Shown here: positions 17,773-26,909 of the stretch, in pieces
Layout: every line of letters begins with the position of its first letter
Numbering within the stretch: position 1 is the first letter of the stretch
Origin: Myxococcota bacterium
Lineage (GTDB): Bacteria > Myxococcota_A > Polyangia > Polyangiales > Houyiibacteriaceae
DNA length: 50,545 nucleotides
Direction: 5' to 3'
Assembly (NCBI GenBank): GCA_028284955.1
Contig: JANQQS010000119.1
Location: 1-50,545, forward strand
Notes under the pieces: model-generated
The model's input: only the letters and a program-made list of their open reading frames with translations
Databases searched by the model: none
What the model was told of the DNA's origin: nothing
Program-made: the position numbers and the translations under genes

Positions 17773-18762
17773 CTACTCTAGATGCGGCTCTATCCGGACG
17801 CCGGGGCCGCCGACCGTGGCGTCGAGCACTGCAAAGCCGGCATGGGCGCAGCGATCCTCGAAACGCCGAGCGCGATTCGCGTCGGTAAAAAAACCGAGCG
17901 CCACATCGCCGCCGCCGGCCCCGGACGGCTTGGCCGCGCCTTGTTCTTCTTGAGCCAACGAGCGGACTTTGGAAAGGCGTTCTTCAACGATTGGCGCTCC
18001 GCTCTCCCGCCCCAACGCAGCCATCGCTTCTCCATATTGATCAGCGCACGACAACACGCGTTCGGCGTTGCCGTCCGAGTACGCCGCGACGAACTCCTGG
18101 GCTGATTCGGTCAGCGCGGCCATCCGTTCGGTGTAGCGCGTCGGGTCGCTTTGTCCCCACGCCCGAACCTGGCGCACTAAGTTGCTCGTGCGCGCTTCTT
18201 GGCCTGTCCACACCACGCGGACAATCAGGCCTTTGGGCCATGGGAGGCGTTTTGCGTCGAAGGTGTCCGTGCCCGTTCGACGAAAGCTCACTACGCCACC
18301 GAGCGCGCTCGCGGCGACGTCGGCGCCGCTGCCTTCCGGGGCTACCGCGCGGTGTCCGCGCATGGCCACGTCGAGAACCCGGGCCGAGACGTCCGGTTGT
18401 TCAAGGTCGTGACCGTGCCACGCGAATACCGCGGCCGAACAGGCCGCCGCTCCGGCCGCGGAGGAGCCTACGCCGAGTTTGCGATCGCCATGGCGCAGCG
18501 ACGCTACGTCGAGGAGGATATCCCTCGGAACCGTGCCGCAGTGCGTTTCCGCCAGCGCTCGCGTTTGCGCGGCCTCGGGCGCTTTGGACAGGGGGCGCAG
18601 CGTCTCCGGCGCGCGGCTGCGGTTGGTCTCAAAAAACAAAGCGCGCGCGCGGGTCTGGAGCGCGCCAACGAGGGCTGGTGCGCCTTCGAGCACGGCGTAT
18701 TCCCCCGCGATCATGATCTTCCCGGGCGCAGACGCGCCAGCGATGAAGGGTTCGTGTGTCAT
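17773..18762 (-). CDS. phosphomevalonate kinase (GHMP family)
   Basis: The enzyme phosphorylates 5-phosphomevalonate to 5-diphosphomevalonate. It has the GHMP N-terminal SAPGKIMIAGEYAVLEG, the ATP-binding LGVGSSAAGAAA and the C-terminal KPSGAGGGDVALGF motifs. It is 329 residues from the ATG at 18762, a usual bacterial length. The ATG overlaps the stop of the decarboxylase gene (ATGA), which decides the start against the longer frame to 19119. It is the third gene of the mevalonate kinase - decarboxylase - phosphomevalonate kinase operon. Among GHMP kinases the phosphomevalonate assignment rests on the N-terminal motif and operon context, and is strong. Confidence 0.9.
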   Translation of the reverse strand: MTHEPFIAGASAPGKIMIAGEYAVLEGAPALVGALQTRARALFFETNRSRAPETLRPLSKAPEAAQTRALAETHCGTVPRDILLDVASLRHGDRKLGVGSSAAGAAACSAAVFAWHGHDLEQPDVSARVLDVAMRGHRAVAPEGSGADVAASALGGVVSFRRTGTDTFDAKRLPWPKGLIVRVVWTGQEARTSNLVRQVRAWGQSDPTRYTERMAALTESAQEFVAAYSDGNAERVLSCADQYGEAMAALGRESGAPIVEERLSKVRSLAQEEQGAAKPSGAGGGDVALGFFTDANRARRFEDRCAHAGFAVLDATVGGPGVRIEPHLE

Positions 18763-19748
18763 GCGCGCTCGATTTCGATGCCCGGCCCGGGCGTTGCCAC
18801 CATGGTGTGCAAGACGCCAGGGGCTTCTTTGAGCGCTTGCTCGACCAACGGCGCTTGATCCCGAACGCAGAGCGCTTTGACGTGAGGCCCTGCGTCCATC
18901 GTGGCCCAGACGGAAATGCCTTCGCTGCGGAGGCGTTGGATCACCCGCAGCGCTGCGAGGGTGGGCGGTTGCCAATAGAGAATGCTGGGCAGCGACGACA
19001 TCGCGCAGGCGTGAAAGCAGTACGTGCTCTGCTCCATGGCAGCCCCCAGCTTGTCGAGGTCGCGTTCGGCAAGCCCGGCGCGCACCTGGCGATTCAGTTC
19101 CGGGGCTTGCTCGACCCATTGCGCGTAGAGCGGCGACGTCTGTCGCGAACGCTCCATGCCTTCAGTGGAGCCCACCGCTTTCGGCCCTTGTGCGGTCACC
19201 GCGACCACGAGGGCCACATCCCAGTGCGTGCGAGAGTGTAGCGGTTTGGCGGCGAGCGTATCGTCGCCCGGCGCGCCGGCTGGCAACTCGACAAACCCTT
19301 CATACACCGAGCGCGCCGCCGAGGCGCTGGATCGCCGGGCCAGACGACTAAGGAGCGCAGAATCGTAGTCCACGCCGGCCGCGGCGCAGGCGGCTCCGGC
19401 GAGCGCGGCGAACCCTGACGCACTCGATGCGAGGCCGGCTGCGGTCGGAAAGTCGTTTCGCGTATCCACCTCCGCGCGGGCATCGATCTGGGCGAGCGCG
19501 CGCACGCGATCGAGCAACTCGCAGACCCGCACCGCTTCACGCGCTGAGGCGACGCGATCGTCCAGTCGAACCTGGTCTTCCTTCAGCGAACCATCGAACC
19601 GAACCGAAGTCGTGGTCACGAGACCGCTCAGCGTCATCGAAATGCTGGGTACGGCGGGCAGGTTGTGCTCGATATCGCTCTTTCCCCAGTATTTTGAAAG
19701 CGCGATGTTGGAACAGGCGCGCGCGACGGCGCGATTTGGCGTGGTCAT
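18759..19748 (-). CDS. mvaD: diphosphomevalonate decarboxylase
   Basis: This GHMP-family enzyme makes isopentenyl diphosphate from 5-diphosphomevalonate using ATP. Diagnostic segments are NIALSKYWGK near residue 15, NDFPTAAGLASSASG in the ATP loop and the C-terminal TMDAGPHVK that matches the family DAGPN-type motif. It has 329 residues. GGAGG lies eight bases before the ATG at 19748, and the start overlaps the mevalonate kinase stop by four bases; the frame extended to 19985 is rejected on that basis. It is coupled at both ends to its pathway neighbours. Confidence 0.95.
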   Translation of the reverse strand: MTTPNRAVARACSNIALSKYWGKSDIEHNLPAVPSISMTLSGLVTTTSVRFDGSLKEDQVRLDDRVASAREAVRVCELLDRVRALAQIDARAEVDTRNDFPTAAGLASSASGFAALAGAACAAAGVDYDSALLSRLARRSSASAARSVYEGFVELPAGAPGDDTLAAKPLHSRTHWDVALVVAVTAQGPKAVGSTEGMERSRQTSPLYAQWVEQAPELNRQVRAGLAERDLDKLGAAMEQSTYCFHACAMSSLPSILYWQPPTLAALRVIQRLRSEGISVWATMDAGPHVKALCVRDQAPLVEQALKEAPGVLHTMVATPGPGIEIERA

Positions 19749-20773
19749 GAAGGGACCCTCCGGCCTGATGAGAGGCTGTCCGGCGGGCTGCCGTCTTGTG
19801 CGCGGCGGTCGTCGGCGGCTGGAGCTCCTCCGATTTCGACCACGAATGCTTGTTTGCCTTGGGCCTCGACAGCGTCTCGGACGGCCTCGGCGCTCGTTTG
19901 ATCGACCAGCGCGATCATGCACCCGCCGCCGCCTGACCCGGTCAGCTTTGCGCCGAATGCACCTGCGGTTCGAGCCGCTTCGCACATGCGTTCGAGGGTT
20001 GGCGTCGAAAGCAAGAGTGAGCTCAGCAGAGCGTGGTTCAGATCCAAAAGCTGTCCGAGCGCCAGCGTGTCCCCCGCGAGTACGGCGAGACGGCCGTTCT
20101 GAACCAACGACGCCATGCCGTCGAAGACTTGATCGATTCGCGCAGGCTCTTTCTGATGCAACCGAGCGACCTGGTCGACCATGGTTTTTGTGGATGCAGA
20201 TTCACCGCTATCTCCGATCACCAGCGTGAATCGAGGCGCGCCCCGCAGCGGCTCGGGCGCGCTGCCCTTTCGAAAGAGAGCCAAGCCGCCACAGGCCGCC
20301 ATCGTGTTGTCGAGCCCTGACGGGTTGCCGTGAAACACGCGTTCCCACGCCATGCACGCTTCGCCGCGCTCTTCTGCGGATCGCTCGATACCAAGCGCAT
20401 GATCCACCGCGCCCAGTACTGCGACGCCGATCGCCGCGGAGCAACCGAGCCCTGCGCCAGCGGGCAGCGCCACCTCGGCGCGAACGAGCAATCGAGGTCG
20501 GTCGGCGGCGTAGCTTGCCAAAATCGCATGAAACGCCTGCCCAAGCTCCGGTCCGTCCGCCGTCGCGTGAAGCCTCAGGCCCCACTGCGGCACCTCAATC
20601 GCATCCGCCTCTGCCCGATCAGCGGTCGCAACCACGCCCCGGTCAAGCCCCGCAGCCAACGCCGGCCGGCCGTACACGACTCCGTGCTCGCCCAGCAGAA
20701 TGACTTTTCCGCGACCGAGAGCATGTCTGGTCGAGGCTTGTTTCAGCGGCCGGAGATGAACATCAGACGCCAT
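19745..20773 (-). CDS. mvk: mevalonate kinase (GHMP family)
   Basis: The enzyme phosphorylates mevalonate and opens the lower pathway. The N-terminal GRGKVILLGEHGVVYG is the mevalonate kinase signature; the ATP loop PAGAGLGCSAAIG, the FHGNPSGLDNTM segment that carries the catalytic aspartate, and the C-terminal AKLTGSGGGGCMIAL are all present. It has 342 residues. It is the first gene of the three-gene operon and is divergent from a lipoprotein gene. No clear Shine-Dalgarno sequence is seen before the ATG, though the start matches the family's N-terminus. Confidence 0.94.
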   Translation of the reverse strand: MASDVHLRPLKQASTRHALGRGKVILLGEHGVVYGRPALAAGLDRGVVATADRAEADAIEVPQWGLRLHATADGPELGQAFHAILASYAADRPRLLVRAEVALPAGAGLGCSAAIGVAVLGAVDHALGIERSAEERGEACMAWERVFHGNPSGLDNTMAACGGLALFRKGSAPEPLRGAPRFTLVIGDSGESASTKTMVDQVARLHQKEPARIDQVFDGMASLVQNGRLAVLAGDTLALGQLLDLNHALLSSLLLSTPTLERMCEAARTAGAFGAKLTGSGGGGCMIALVDQTSAEAVRDAVEAQGKQAFVVEIGGAPAADDRRAQDGSPPDSLSSGRRVPS

Positions 20774-20873
20774 TGCAACAGGGGTGTAGACCGGAGCGGA
20801 TGCGGTTTCAACTCGTGCGGCGTCTGCTTGCGTTGACGGCAGTTCTAGATAACGACGCGCGCTGGCCAGACGA

Positions 20874-21737
20874 ATGCTTAACGCCTCGCTGCTTCATCAG
20901 AGGAAACTTCGAGATGATCGCGCCGCTCGCGAGCGTCGACTCGGAGGGAGTCGCGTCACCGCGCTGCTGGTCGCTTCTCTGGTCGCTGCCTTGGGCCCCA
21001 GCGCCGGATGTGCGGCGAGTGTCGGCGACAGCGAGCGCGCCGCTAGCCAGGTGAACACCGAAAAAGCTGCACCCGCGATTCCAATTATTGTTTCGGTCGG
21101 CGTCGCCGCCTGCTTGGAACAAGAGTGGTGCCGCGGGCTGGTCATTTCGGCGCTGGTGGTGCTTGGAAAGGGCATCGCGGGGGCTAGGGCTGGTTTGGTT
21201 CGCGCGGTGTCGAACTGGGACCTGCTGAACGACAAAGAGAAACAAGACACCGCGAATGCGATCGAGGGCATTCTGCCCGCTCCAGCCGCGCCGGATGACT
21301 ATGACCCGACGGACGATTTGGAGGACCAGTATCCCGGGTCGTCCGACCTGGGCAGCTGGCCCGAAGACGAGGCGGATCAAGTTGGGCTCACGTCATCGGA
21401 TGGGCCGAGACTGTACAATCACCTACGCATCTCGATGCTGAACGCTCTCGTCGTATTGCGTGTTTGCAAAGGGACGAACGACGAAGCCTACAACGCGATG
21501 CACGACTCGCTTAGGTCTCTGTGGGGGAGTGCGTGGTTTGTGGGGGAGCCTCCACGCAACATCGCTGAGAGGGTCACAAGAATCTTCGGAGAGCAAGCCG
21601 AGAATCTGAAGTTCTGCAGCTTTGTGCGCTCTCTTCTGGAAGAACTGCTCTGCCGGCTCAGGGACATCATGGCGGCTGCTTTCGCAACCACGGGGGGTAC
21701 GGTGCAGATTATCGAAGACTGGGCTACCTGCGACTAG
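20874..21737 (+). CDS. predicted lipoprotein or secreted protein of unknown function
   Basis: I do not recognise this 287-residue protein. A basic N-terminus is followed by a hydrophobic stretch (TALLVASLVAALGPSAG) and C46, so it has a signal peptide and perhaps an atypical lipobox. A second hydrophobic region lies at residues 68-105, then an acidic D/E-rich segment at 135-170 and a helical C-terminus with several cysteines. The start is uncertain because no ribosome site is seen. The stop codon shares the palindrome CTAG with the convergent polyprenyl synthase stop. It sits between two isoprenoid genes but nothing in it points to that pathway. Confidence 0.6.
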   Translation: MLNASLLHQRKLRDDRAARERRLGGSRVTALLVASLVAALGPSAGCAASVGDSERAASQVNTEKAAPAIPIIVSVGVAACLEQEWCRGLVISALVVLGKGIAGARAGLVRAVSNWDLLNDKEKQDTANAIEGILPAPAAPDDYDPTDDLEDQYPGSSDLGSWPEDEADQVGLTSSDGPRLYNHLRISMLNALVVLRVCKGTNDEAYNAMHDSLRSLWGSAWFVGEPPRNIAERVTRIFGEQAENLKFCSFVRSLLEELLCRLRDIMAAAFATTGGTVQIIEDWATCD

Positions 21738-22756
21738 TATTTCCTTATCGCGAGGCGCTGGGCAACTTCGCGGAGCATGGTGCGGCCGGAGTCTTCAAAG
21801 GGGGCTTGCCCGAGCGCGGCTTCTGCTTCGGCGAGTAGGGCGGCGAGCCGATCTTCGACGTTTTTTCGGGCGCCGGAGGAGATGATGAGTTCTGCCGCGG
21901 CCATGATGTCGCGTTCGCTTGCATCGGTGTGACCAACCACCCGGGTGAGCACTTCGCGCCGCTCAGGAGGTAGTAAGCGTTCGACTTCCAGGATGAGCGC
22001 GGTGCGTTTGCCGTTTTTGAGGTCGTTTCCAGGTTTTCCGGTGGCTTTGGTGTCGCCGAATGTGCCCAGAAGGTCATCGCGCAGTTGAAACGCTTCGCCG
22101 AGCGGCGCGCCGAACTCGCGCAGGGCCTGCATTTGCTCTTTTGTCGCATCGGCCAACAGCGCGCCGACTTTGAGCGGGCCTTCCACGGTATAGCTTCCCG
22201 TTTTCAACTGGTGCATGCGGGAAACGTCGGGGTTGGCGGTGAGGTCGAGGTGTTGTCCGAGGAATACTTCCTTTTGAATCTGCAAAAACAGCTCGAGCGC
22301 TTCGGCGCGGCGGTGCGCGGGGAAGGGCGCGTTCAGCATGAGCTCCCAGGCGTATGCCGAGGCGAGGTCGCCGGCCAAAATGGCGAGCGCGTCGGCCAGG
22401 TGACCCGGGTGACGTGCTCGGTAGGCTGCATGCACCGCGGGGCCTCCGCGCCGTTCGTCGTCCTGGTCCATCCAGTCGTCATGAATGAGCAGATAGCTTT
22501 GCAGAAGCTCGAGCGACGCTCCCGCTGAGCGCGTCGATGCGGGGTCGCTTCCGCCAGCGGCATGAAACGCGGCCGTGAGCACCACCGGACGGAGACGTTT
22601 GCCGCCTCGCATCGTCATTGTCGCGACTTCGTCTCCGAGCTCGACTGAATCTGGCGAGATCGCGTTCGATTCCGAGTGTTTCTCGGTGAAGAACGCCCGC
22701 AAGGTGTCGTCGATTTCCGCGCGAACGCGTTCGATCCAGTGGAGTTGTTCGGTCAT
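21734..22756 (-). CDS. polyprenyl (geranylgeranyl/farnesyl-type) diphosphate synthase
   Basis: This trans-prenyltransferase condenses allylic diphosphates with IPP. The first aspartate-rich motif is DDWMDQDDERRGG and the second is LRDDLLGTFGD. A conserved LELLQSYLLIHDD helix precedes the first motif and GGKRLRPV begins the core. It has 340 residues, normal for FPP/GGPP synthases. Product length cannot be set from sequence alone. AGGA lies about ten bases before the ATG. The gene is in the isoprenoid block, convergent with a lipoprotein and divergent from the IPP isomerase gene, with about 95 bases for two promoters. Confidence 0.93.
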   Translation of the reverse strand: MTEQLHWIERVRAEIDDTLRAFFTEKHSESNAISPDSVELGDEVATMTMRGGKRLRPVVLTAAFHAAGGSDPASTRSAGASLELLQSYLLIHDDWMDQDDERRGGPAVHAAYRARHPGHLADALAILAGDLASAYAWELMLNAPFPAHRRAEALELFLQIQKEVFLGQHLDLTANPDVSRMHQLKTGSYTVEGPLKVGALLADATKEQMQALREFGAPLGEAFQLRDDLLGTFGDTKATGKPGNDLKNGKRTALILEVERLLPPERREVLTRVVGHTDASERDIMAAAELIISSGARKNVEDRLAALLAEAEAALGQAPFEDSGRTMLREVAQRLAIRKY

Positions 22757-22850
22757 TAAGGGCAGTTCCTACGCGGCCGCGCTTTCAAGAGCAAGGCGGC
22801 CGCGCGTTCCGGGTTGCGCGGACGCCTTTTTCGTAGTCTGTTCCAGCACC

Positions 22851-23903
22851 ATGGCGGTAGATATCAAGCAACGAAAAGCCGATCACCTCGACTTGTGCGC
22901 CACCGACGAAGTGGCATTTCGCAAGCAAACCAACCTGCTCGAATGCGTGCGCCTGATGCATCAGTCGCTTCCCGAGATGCACATGGATGAGATCGATTCG
23001 AGCGTGGAGCTGCTCGGCAAGAAACTTTCCGCGCCGATTGTCATCGCCGGCATGACCGGGGGGCACGAGCGAGCCGCCGAAGTGAATCGCGCGTTTGCGA
23101 CGATTGCGAACCAGCGGGGCTATGCGTTTGGATTGGGCAGCCAGCGCGCGATGCAAAAGCGGCCCGATACAGCGTGGACCTTTCAGGTGCGCGAGTGGGC
23201 GCCAGACGTACTGCTGCTGGGCAACGTGGGAATAGTGCAGGCGCGCGACATGTCGACCGATGTGATTCGCGGCATGCTCAAAGAAGTCGGCGCCGACGCG
23301 CTATGTGTTCATCTAAACCCCGCCATGGAGTTGGTTCAGCCGGGCGGCGACCGCGATTTTCGTGGTGGTCTCGAGACGTTTCGCCGACTCGTGGGCGAAC
23401 TCGATGTGCCCATCATCGCCAAAGAAACGGGCAATGGTCTAAGCCCGCAGGCCATTCGAAGCCTGCACCAGGCAGGGGTGCGGCACGTGGACGTTGGTGG
23501 AGCCGGCGGGACAAGCTGGGTTGGTGTCGAGACCTTGCGCGCTGAGGGTGACGCGAAACGCCTTGGCGACCGCTTGTGGGACTGGGGCGTGCCCACGGCG
23601 GCCAGCGTGCACTATGCGGCGCGACGAAAGATGGTTTCGATCGCGACCGGAGGCATGAAAACAGGCTTGGACGTCGCGCGCGCAGTCGCGCTGGGAGCGA
23701 GCGCGGGCGGTTTTGCGCGGGCCGCGTTTCAGGAATGGGTCGCGTCGGGAAAAGAAGGCGCGGAGCAGTTCTTTACCCGAGCCGAGCAAGAGATTCGAGG
23801 CGTGATGTTGCTCTGCGGCGCGTCTTCCATTGCCGAGCTTCAATCGGCTCCGAGGCTGATTCGCGGTGAGCTTCGCGATTGGATGGAGCTCGATGCAGCC
23901 TGA
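22851..23903 (+). CDS. fni: type 2 isopentenyl-diphosphate delta-isomerase (FMN-dependent)
   Basis: The enzyme interconverts IPP and DMAPP, which the mevalonate route needs to start chains. The sequence begins with QRKADHLDLC and has the TIM-barrel motifs APIVIAGMTGGH, GLGSQRAM, HLNPAMELVQPGGDRDF, AKETGNG and the FMN-phosphate loop GGAGGTSW plus IATGGMKTGLD. It has 350 residues, typical of the family. The start at 22851 matches the family N-terminus; the 92 upstream codons are rejected because they are antisense to the polyprenyl synthase start. It is first in an operon with arginine decarboxylase and the mannosyltransferase. Confidence 0.95.
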   Translation: MAVDIKQRKADHLDLCATDEVAFRKQTNLLECVRLMHQSLPEMHMDEIDSSVELLGKKLSAPIVIAGMTGGHERAAEVNRAFATIANQRGYAFGLGSQRAMQKRPDTAWTFQVREWAPDVLLLGNVGIVQARDMSTDVIRGMLKEVGADALCVHLNPAMELVQPGGDRDFRGGLETFRRLVGELDVPIIAKETGNGLSPQAIRSLHQAGVRHVDVGGAGGTSWVGVETLRAEGDAKRLGDRLWDWGVPTAASVHYAARRKMVSIATGGMKTGLDVARAVALGASAGGFARAAFQEWVASGKEGAEQFFTRAEQEIRGVMLLCGASSIAELQSAPRLIRGELRDWMELDAA

Positions 23904-25947
23904 GCCCGCTTCGCGAGACGACGTTTCGGATCGCGCCAATACTGATCGAGACGGTACCGATCGCGACGGCACCTCAGAGGATCGAGAAGGTCGAGAACGT
24001 GCCTCGGCCATTTCGTCCCCGCCGCTTGAGGACGGCGCTTCGGTCGAAACGGGCGGCTGGAGCGTAGAGCAGAGCGCGGAGACCTATCAGATTCGGGGGT
24101 GGGGCGAGCCCTATTTCCGAATCTCCAAAAAGGGGCATGTCGAGGTTTTTCCCGATCCATCTCAAGATCGACCGATCGACCTCTTCGAGCTGGCGTGTCA
24201 GTTGCGCGAACGCGGCCTCGATCTCCCGATCCTCATTCGCTTTCCCAATATTCTCCAGCATCGCATTCGATTGATGAACGAGTGCTTTCAGAAAGCGATC
24301 GACGAATATGAGTACGAGGGCGTGTATCGCGGTGTATTTCCCATCAAGGTGAATCAGCAGCGCCACCTGGTTGAAGAAATTGTCGAATCGGGTCGGCCTT
24401 ATCGTTTCGGGCTCGAGGCGGGGAGCAAGCCGGAGCTCTTGATCGCGCTCGCCGCGATGGACGACGAAGATGGGTTCATCGTGTGCAACGGGTACAAAGA
24501 CCTCGCCTATTTTGAAGCGGCGCTCGTCGCCCAGCGATTCGACAACACTGTGATTACGGTGCTCGAACGCATCGAGGAGCTCGACCTGGCGCTCCGGGCG
24601 TCCGACAAGCTTGGAATTCGGCCTTGCCTTGGCGTGCGCGCGAAGCTGAGCAGCAAAGGAATCGGTCGCTGGGCCGATTCGGCCGGCGATCGCGCGAAGT
24701 TCGGACTGACCACAGCGGAGATCGTGGAAGTTGTGGACCAGCTGGAAGCGCGGGGCATGCTTGATTGCCTGCAGCTGCTCCACTTTCATTTGGGGAGCCA
24801 AGTATCGAGCATCATTCCCGTCAAGAACGCGATGCGCGAAGCGGCTCAGCTTTACGTAGAGCTGCGCAAGATGGGTTGCGACCTCCGCTATCTCGACGTG
24901 GGTGGGGGTCTCGCGGTGGATTACGACGGTTCGAAAACCGATTTTCGCGCTTCGATGAACTACGGCGTGCAGGAATACGCCTACGATGTCGTCGCGGGTA
25001 TTCAGGAAGCGTGTCAAAAAGCAGACGTGCCCCACCCGACGCTGGTGAGCGAGAGTGGGCGCGCGATTGCGGCGTATCAATCGGTGCTGGTGTTCGATGC
25101 GCTGAGCGTGGACCAGCTCGGATTTGGCCAGCCGCAAACGCCGGATGCCGAATCGCATCGCGTGATTCAAGATCTCTATGAAACTTGGAAAGGCATCCAG
25201 CCAAAGAACGTTCAGGAGTCGTGGCACGATGCGAGCCAGGCCCTTGAAGAATCACGAAGCCTCTTCAAATTTGGCTACCTTGGCCTCCGCGAGCTCGCGC
25301 GCGCCGAACGGCTCTTTTGGAATTGCTGCGAGAAGATTCAGCGAAACGTAGGCCGGCTCAAGCACATTCCCGAAGAGCTCCAGAAGCTCGACGAGCTCTT
25401 GGGCTCCATCTACTACTGCAACTTTTCTATTTTTCAGTCCGCGCCCGATATTTGGGCCATCGACCATCTCTTTCCTATCGTGCCCATCCATCGTCTCGAC
25501 GAGCAGCCGACGGTCAAAGCGCGGCTCGCCGATCTTACCTGCGATAGCGACGGAATCATCGACCGATTCATCGACGTAGAAGAGGTGCAGAGCTCGCTCG
25601 ACGTGCATCCCGTTCGCCCGGGAGAGCCGTACCTGATGGCGCTCTTTTTGGGAGGCGCTTACCAAGAGATTCTCGGCGATTTGCATAACCTTTTCGGCGA
25701 CACCAACACGGTGCACGTTCGTCTCGAAGACTACGGCTACAGCGTAGCCAACGTCATCAAAGGCGACTCCATCGATGAGGTGTTGCGCTATTTGCAGTAC
25801 GACCCCGAAGTGATGGTCGAGCGCGTTCGCAAACAGGCCGAGCGCGCGTACAACCAGGGGCGTATGACGTTGTCGCAATTGAGCAGCTTCATGCAGTATT
25901 ACGAGCGCAGCTTGCGCGGCTATACCTACCTAAAGGGCGAGCCATGA
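23893..25947 (+). CDS. speA: biosynthetic arginine decarboxylase (PLP-dependent)
   Basis: The enzyme converts arginine to agmatine for polyamine synthesis. It is 684 residues, as usual for SpeA. The PLP lysine is K152 in YRGVFPIKVNQQ; the LGSQ, DVGGGLAVDYDG and ESGRAI segments of the fold III barrel follow, and the C-terminus has YSVANVIKGDSIDEVLRYLQY. The ATG at 23893 has GGAG five bases upstream and overlaps the isomerase gene by 11 bases. The first 45 residues are a low-complexity Asp/Arg-rich leader with TDRDG repeats absent from most homologues. Coupling of a polyamine gene to isoprenoid genes is unusual. Confidence 0.95.
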   Translation: MQPEPASRDDVSDRANTDRDGTDRDGTSEDREGRERASAISSPPLEDGASVETGGWSVEQSAETYQIRGWGEPYFRISKKGHVEVFPDPSQDRPIDLFELACQLRERGLDLPILIRFPNILQHRIRLMNECFQKAIDEYEYEGVYRGVFPIKVNQQRHLVEEIVESGRPYRFGLEAGSKPELLIALAAMDDEDGFIVCNGYKDLAYFEAALVAQRFDNTVITVLERIEELDLALRASDKLGIRPCLGVRAKLSSKGIGRWADSAGDRAKFGLTTAEIVEVVDQLEARGMLDCLQLLHFHLGSQVSSIIPVKNAMREAAQLYVELRKMGCDLRYLDVGGGLAVDYDGSKTDFRASMNYGVQEYAYDVVAGIQEACQKADVPHPTLVSESGRAIAAYQSVLVFDALSVDQLGFGQPQTPDAESHRVIQDLYETWKGIQPKNVQESWHDASQALEESRSLFKFGYLGLRELARAERLFWNCCEKIQRNVGRLKHIPEELQKLDELLGSIYYCNFSIFQSAPDIWAIDHLFPIVPIHRLDEQPTVKARLADLTCDSDGIIDRFIDVEEVQSSLDVHPVRPGEPYLMALFLGGAYQEILGDLHNLFGDTNTVHVRLEDYGYSVANVIKGDSIDEVLRYLQYDPEVMVERVRKQAERAYNQGRMTLSQLSSFMQYYERSLRGYTYLKGEP

Positions 25948-26666
25948 CCGACTCGGTGCTGATCGTCACGCCGACCTACAACGAGCGAGAAAACCTCAAA
26001 CCGTTTCTTGATGGCCTTTTCCAAGTGATGCCGGAAGCGCACGTATTGGTGGTCGACGACGCGTCTCCCGACGGAACCGGAGACCTCGCCGACCAGCTGG
26101 CATCGACCGACGAACGCGTTCGCGTCATGCATCGGCCAAGCAAGCTGGGGCTTGGCAGCGCCTATCTCGCCGCCTTCAAACAGGCTCTCCCTCAGGGCTA
26201 TGACGTGCTCTTCGAAATGGATACCGATCTGTCCCACGACCCTCGGTATCTGCCGGACTTCATGGCCGCGCTCAAAGATGGCGCGGAGCTCGTCATCGGC
26301 TCTCGCAATATTCCCGGAGGCGGCGTCGAAGGGTGGGGGCTCGGCCGAAACGTACTCAGCAAAGGGGGAAGCCTCTACAGTCGAACGATTCTCGGCTTAG
26401 ACGTTCGCGATCTGACGAGCGGTTACAAAGCGTTTCGACGCGACGTGCTCGAAGCCATTCCTCTCGATTCCGTGCGCAGCGAAGGCTACTCGTTTCAAAT
26501 CGAAATGACCTACCGGGCAATCTTGGCGGGCTTTTCGATTCGCGAAGTGCCCATCATCTTCACCGACCGCCGCGCCGGGCAGAGCAAAATGAGCCGAAAA
26601 ATCTTCGCCGAAGCCGTGACCTCGGTGGTGAAACTGCGATGCGACTCGGTCTTCGGTCAGCTCTAG
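25944..26666 (+). CDS. polyprenyl-phosphate mannose synthase-like glycosyltransferase (GT2)
   Basis: This GT-A enzyme of family 2 is close in layout to dolichyl-phosphate mannose synthase. It shows TPTYNERENL, the VVDDASPDGT nucleotide-binding motif, the metal-binding EMDTDLSHDP, LTSGYKAFRRDV and SFQIEMTYRA. It is 240 residues with no C-terminal membrane domain, so it is a peripheral single-domain form. It would transfer mannose from GDP-mannose to polyprenyl phosphate at the cytoplasmic face. The start overlaps the speA stop (ATGA). Placement with isoprenoid genes agrees with use of a polyprenyl carrier. A glucose-specific relative cannot be excluded. Confidence 0.88.
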   Translation: MTDSVLIVTPTYNERENLKPFLDGLFQVMPEAHVLVVDDASPDGTGDLADQLASTDERVRVMHRPSKLGLGSAYLAAFKQALPQGYDVLFEMDTDLSHDPRYLPDFMAALKDGAELVIGSRNIPGGGVEGWGLGRNVLSKGGSLYSRTILGLDVRDLTSGYKAFRRDVLEAIPLDSVRSEGYSFQIEMTYRAILAGFSIREVPIIFTDRRAGQSKMSRKIFAEAVTSVVKLRCDSVFGQL

Positions 26667-26675
26667 CGAAAACCT

Positions 26676-26909
26676 GTGCTTCGTATTGACGACGGAACTG
26701 GAAACGTTTTGGCGACTCGCGTGTGTTCTGTGCCGCGCGTTCACTCTATTGCCCTCACTCGGGAAATCGCTTTGACGGCCGACGCGCTCGCCATGCATTC
26801 CGATCCCGCCGACCGCTTTATCGCCGCCACAGCGACGACCCTCGACGCGCAACTTGTCACGAAAGATAACCTGCTGCGTAAGCTCGCGTGGCAGCCTACC
26901 CACTGGTAG
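26676..26909 (+). pseudogene. truncated PIN-domain (VapC-like) toxin remnant
   Basis: The last 50 residues of this frame resemble the C-terminal half of a VapC toxin: LTREIALTADAL, then the acidic HSDPADRFIAATA motif and DAQLVTKDNLL, ending in a short tail. The N-terminal half with the first catalytic aspartate is missing; the preceding residues do not look like a PIN domain and the GT2 stop is only ten bases upstream. No antitoxin gene is next to it. I read it as a decayed toxin. A functional short gene is unlikely because PIN nucleases need residues from both halves. Confidence 0.6.

Noticed and set aside
20808-21380. 190-residue minus-strand frame
   Set aside because: Antisense to the lipoprotein gene, which has a signal peptide; no ribosome site or domain.
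22575-22850. 92-codon N-terminal extension of the IPP isomerase
   Set aside because: It is antisense to the polyprenyl synthase start; the family N-terminus begins at 22851.
23974-25227. 417-residue minus-strand frame
   Set aside because: Antisense shadow of the arginine decarboxylase gene, which has clear catalytic motifs.
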